64,000 nucleotides of DNA. Origin: Chryseobacterium oryctis (GTDB taxonomy: Bacteria > Bacteroidota > Bacteroidia > Flavobacteriales > Weeksellaceae). The notes under the pieces were generated by a model that saw only the letters and a program-made list of their open reading frames with translations, did no database searches and was not told the DNA's origin. The DNA is taken from assembly GCF_025971925.1 (NCBI RefSeq), contig NZ_JAPDHV010000005.1, positions 1-64,000 on the forward strand, in the 5' to 3' direction. Numbering within the stretch: the stretch's first letter is position 1; every line of letters begins with the position of its first letter. Below are positions 61,420-64,000 of this stretch, in pieces. The position numbers and the translations under genes were made by a program.

Positions 61420-64000
61420 ATGAACTTAAATCAATATACCGTAAAATCACAAGAAGCCATCCAAGCAGCACAACAGGTTGCAATGGAATTTGGCAATCAG
61501 CAAATTGAACCTCAACATTTACTTGAAGGAATATTTCAGGTAGATGAGAATATATCCCCTTTCTTACTAAAAAAATCAGAAGCAGATGCCGCTTTGATAA
61601 GAGAGCGCAATCGTGAAAACCTGGAAAGACTTCCGAAGGTACAGGGAGGAAATATTTACCTTTCACAATCAGCCAACAAAGTTTTGCTTGATGCTCCGAA
61701 CATTGCTAAGAAAATGGGCGATGAATATGTAACGATTGAACATTTATGGCTTTCTCTTTTAGAAACCAATTCAGAAGTTTCAAAAATGCTGAAAGATATG
61801 GGTGTTACAAAAAATCTTTTGGAAGGCGGGATTAAAGAATTAAGAAAAGGAAGTAAAGCCACTTCTGCAAGTTCGGAAGAAACTTATCAATCCCTAAATA
61901 AATATGCTAAAAACTTTAACGAATTAGCCGCAGAAGGAAAACTCGACCCTGTTATCGGTCGTGATGAAGAAATCAGAAGAGTTTTACAGATTCTTTCAAG
62001 AAGAACTAAAAACAATCCAATTCTGATTGGTGAACCCGGGGTGGGTAAAACAGCAATCGCTGAAGGAATTGCACATAGAATTATCAGTGGAGACGTTCCT
62101 GAAAATTTAATGGACAAGACTCTGTATTCCTTGGATATGGGAGCATTGATTGCCGGTGCAAAATATAAAGGTGAGTTTGAAGAACGTTTGAAATCTGTTG
62201 TAAATGAAGTCATCAAATCTGACGGACAAATCATCCTTTTCATTGACGAAATTCACACTTTAGTTGGAGCCGGAGGTGGTGAAGGTGCGATGGATGCTGC
62301 CAATATTTTAAAACCTGCTTTAGCAAGAGGAGAATTAAGAGCAATCGGAGCTACAACTTTGAACGAATATCAAAAATATTTTGAAAAAGACAAAGCATTA
62401 GAAAGACGTTTCCAGAAAGTAATGGTGGAAGAACCTGATACCGAATCTGCAATCTCCATTCTTCGTGGAATTAAAGATAAATACGAAGCGCATCATAAAG
62501 TAAGAATTAAAGATGAAGCCATTATTGCAGCCGTGGAAATGTCTCAAAGATATATATCAGACAGATTTTTACCGGACAAAGCGATTGACTTAATTGATGA
62601 AGCATCCGCTAAATTGAGAATGGAAATCAATTCAAAGCCCGAAGAGCTGGATGTTTTAGACAGAAAACTGATGCAGTTGGAAATTGAATTGGCAGCGATT
62701 TCAAGGGAAGGAAATCAAACAAAAATCGACCATTTAAAAGAAGATATTGCGAAAATTTCTGAACAAAGGAACGAAATCAATGCAAAATGGCTGAAAGAAA
62801 AACAAAAATCTGAGGATTTAACACAGATTAAAAAAGATATAGAATCCCTGAAACTAGAGGCAGAAAGAGCTTCAAGAGCAGGAGATTATGCAAAAGTAGC
62901 TGAAATACAGTACGGTAAGCTTCGTGAAAAGGAGGAAGAACTTTCCAAATTGGAAATTGAAATGCAAAATCATCAGAATGAACTCATTAAAGAAGAAGTA
63001 ACTTCGGAAAACATATCTGAAGTCATTGCAAAATGGACAGGAATTCCTGTTACCAAACTTTTACAATCTGAAAGAGAAAAATTATTAAATCTTGAGACTG
63101 AACTTCATCACAGAGTTGTCGGACAGGATGAAGCTATTACAGCCGTTGCCGATGCTATCCGAAGAAACAGAGCCGGATTAAGCGATGATAAAAAACCAAT
63201 CGGTTCATTCTTATTCTTAGGAACAACGGGTGTTGGTAAAACCGAGTTAGCAAAGGCTTTAGCAGAGTTTTTATTTGATGATGAAAACAATATGACAAGA
63301 ATTGATATGAGTGAATATCAGGAAAGACACAGTGTTTCCAGACTTGTTGGTGCACCTCCTGGATATGTTGGTTACGATGAAGGAGGACAATTAACTGAAG
63401 CCGTAAGAAGAAGACCTTATTCTGTGGTGTTATTGGATGAAATTGAAAAAGCGCATCCTGATGTTTTCAATACTTTGCTGCAGGTTTTAGATGATGGTCG
63501 TCTGACGGATAATAAAGGTAGAGTTGTGAATTTCAAAAACTCGATTATCATTATGACCTCGAATTTAGGTTCGCATCTGATTCAGGAGAATTTTGAAAAT
63601 ATTACCGATGAAAATCAGGATGAAATTGTCGATAAAACAAAAGATGAAGTTTTCGATTTATTAAAACAAACCTTGCGTCCAGAATTCTTGAACAGAATTG
63701 ATGAAGTGGTGCTTTTCCAACCTTTGAGAAAAAAAGAAATCGGAAAAATTGTGACTTATCAACTGAGAGGATTCAATGATATGTTAGCAAAACGAAATAT
63801 CATCATGACAGCCACACAAGATGCCGTAGATTATCTGATGAATAAAGGCTATGACCCTGTTTTCGGTGCAAGACCTTTGAAAAGAGTGATTCAGCAGGAA
63901 GTTCTTAATAAATTATCCAGAGAAATTCTTGCAGGAAATGTGAATGATGGTGACAGAATTACTTTAGATTATTTCGAAGAAACAGGTTTAGTTTTCAGAC
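61420..64000 (+). CDS. clpB: ATP-dependent chaperone ClpB (3' end beyond the window)
   Basis: ClpB is a disaggregase that works with DnaK. It begins MNLNQYTVKSQEA at 61420 and is open to the window edge, with 860 codons visible; the family is about 865, so only a few residues are missing. Domains in order are Clp_N repeats (1-145), AAA-1 with Walker A GEPGVGKT (204-211), the middle coiled coil (about 410-520) and AAA-2 with Walker A GTTGVGKT (about 605). The upstream region is AT rich; no heat-shock type element is clear. Confidence 0.95.
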   Translation, partial: MNLNQYTVKSQEAIQAAQQVAMEFGNQQIEPQHLLEGIFQVDENISPFLLKKSEADAALIRERNRENLERLPKVQGGNIYLSQSANKVLLDAPNIAKKMGDEYVTIEHLWLSLLETNSEVSKMLKDMGVTKNLLEGGIKELRKGSKATSASSEETYQSLNKYAKNFNELAAEGKLDPVIGRDEEIRRVLQILSRRTKNNPILIGEPGVGKTAIAEGIAHRIISGDVPENLMDKTLYSLDMGALIAGAKYKGEFEERLKSVVNEVIKSDGQIILFIDEIHTLVGAGGGEGAMDAANILKPALARGELRAIGATTLNEYQKYFEKDKALERRFQKVMVEEPDTESAISILRGIKDKYEAHHKVRIKDEAIIAAVEMSQRYISDRFLPDKAIDLIDEASAKLRMEINSKPEELDVLDRKLMQLEIELAAISREGNQTKIDHLKEDIAKISEQRNEINAKWLKEKQKSEDLTQIKKDIESLKLEAERASRAGDYAKVAEIQYGKLREKEEELSKLEIEMQNHQNELIKEEVTSENISEVIAKWTGIPVTKLLQSEREKLLNLETELHHRVVGQDEAITAVADAIRRNRAGLSDDKKPIGSFLFLGTTGVGKTELAKALAEFLFDDENNMTRIDMSEYQERHSVSRLVGAPPGYVGYDEGGQLTEAVRRRPYSVVLLDEIEKAHPDVFNTLLQVLDDGRLTDNKGRVVNFKNSIIIMTSNLGSHLIQENFENITDENQDEIVDKTKDEVFDLLKQTLRPEFLNRIDEVVLFQPLRKKEIGKIVTYQLRGFNDMLAKRNIIMTATQDAVDYLMNKGYDPVFGARPLKRVIQQEVLNKLSREILAGNVNDGDRITLDYFEETGLVFR

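Noticed and set aside
1..64000. CRISPR array, insertion sequence or transposase
   Set aside because: No regular direct repeats with spacers and no transposase or terminal inverted repeats were seen by eye.

Overview
The window comes from a low-GC member of the Bacteroidota, most likely a Flavobacteriales species of the Chryseobacterium type. The evidence is SprA (the outer-membrane translocon of type IX secretion), proteins with type IX C-terminal sorting tails, a PID-CTERM protein, lipoproteins, and promoters of the Bacteroidota form TTTG-N19-TAnnTTTG. The genus is inferred from gene content and was not tested by any search.

Positions 1-16370 are mostly housekeeping. A structured RNA candidate lies at 54-141. 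The minus strand then reads N-acetylglucosamine kinase, malic enzyme, ruvA, sprA, gcvH and a VanZ-like protein. The plus strand reads a GtrA-like protein, an acyltransferase, a sugar permease and a DUF3810 membrane protein.

Positions 16374-22958 are accessory and the most interesting part. A VKOR-thioredoxin fusion (disulfide formation) is followed by a peptidase-ABC exporter, three short double-glycine-leader peptides with 6, 4 and 6 cysteines, and an HlyD-type adaptor. This looks like a complete make, oxidise, trim and export cassette for disulfide-rich peptides. A repeated leader of about 33 nt precedes peptides 1 and 3, with a degraded copy before peptide 2. A fourth copy lies 19 kb away before a tail-collar gene, and its stem bases covary.

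Positions 23041-26833 hold tRNA-Met(CAU), a TlpA-like lipoprotein or periplasmic thioredoxin, a PID-CTERM protein and a large type IX cargo protein. Positions 26841-37149 hold clpX, a HIT protein, greA, a degenerate Rieske-like lipoprotein, dtd, an FKBP isomerase and a long minus-strand group of small membrane proteins that includes a Coq4 homologue and a metallophosphoesterase.

Positions 37217-47521 hold a methyltransferase, a GNAT acetyltransferase, an enoyl-CoA hydratase, a tail-collar protein, a type IX cargo protein, a membrane-tethered TPR/HTH regulator, and a two-gene unit of a SMUG-like glycosylase and a DEAH helicase with C-terminal membrane helices.

Positions 47594-61080 hold a nearly complete phenylacetate degradation (paa) operon read from paaK to paaZ on the minus strand. 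It is preceded by a TetR regulator and a PaaR-like operator next to the paaK start. PaaK makes phenylacetyl-CoA, PaaABCDE epoxidise it, PaaG isomerises, PaaZ opens and oxidises the ring, and PaaH/PaaJ finish beta-oxidation; PaaI and PaaY salvage CoA. No paaF is in the cluster. Every intercistronic gap over about 60 bp in this operon carries an inverted repeat. The window ends inside clpB on the plus strand.
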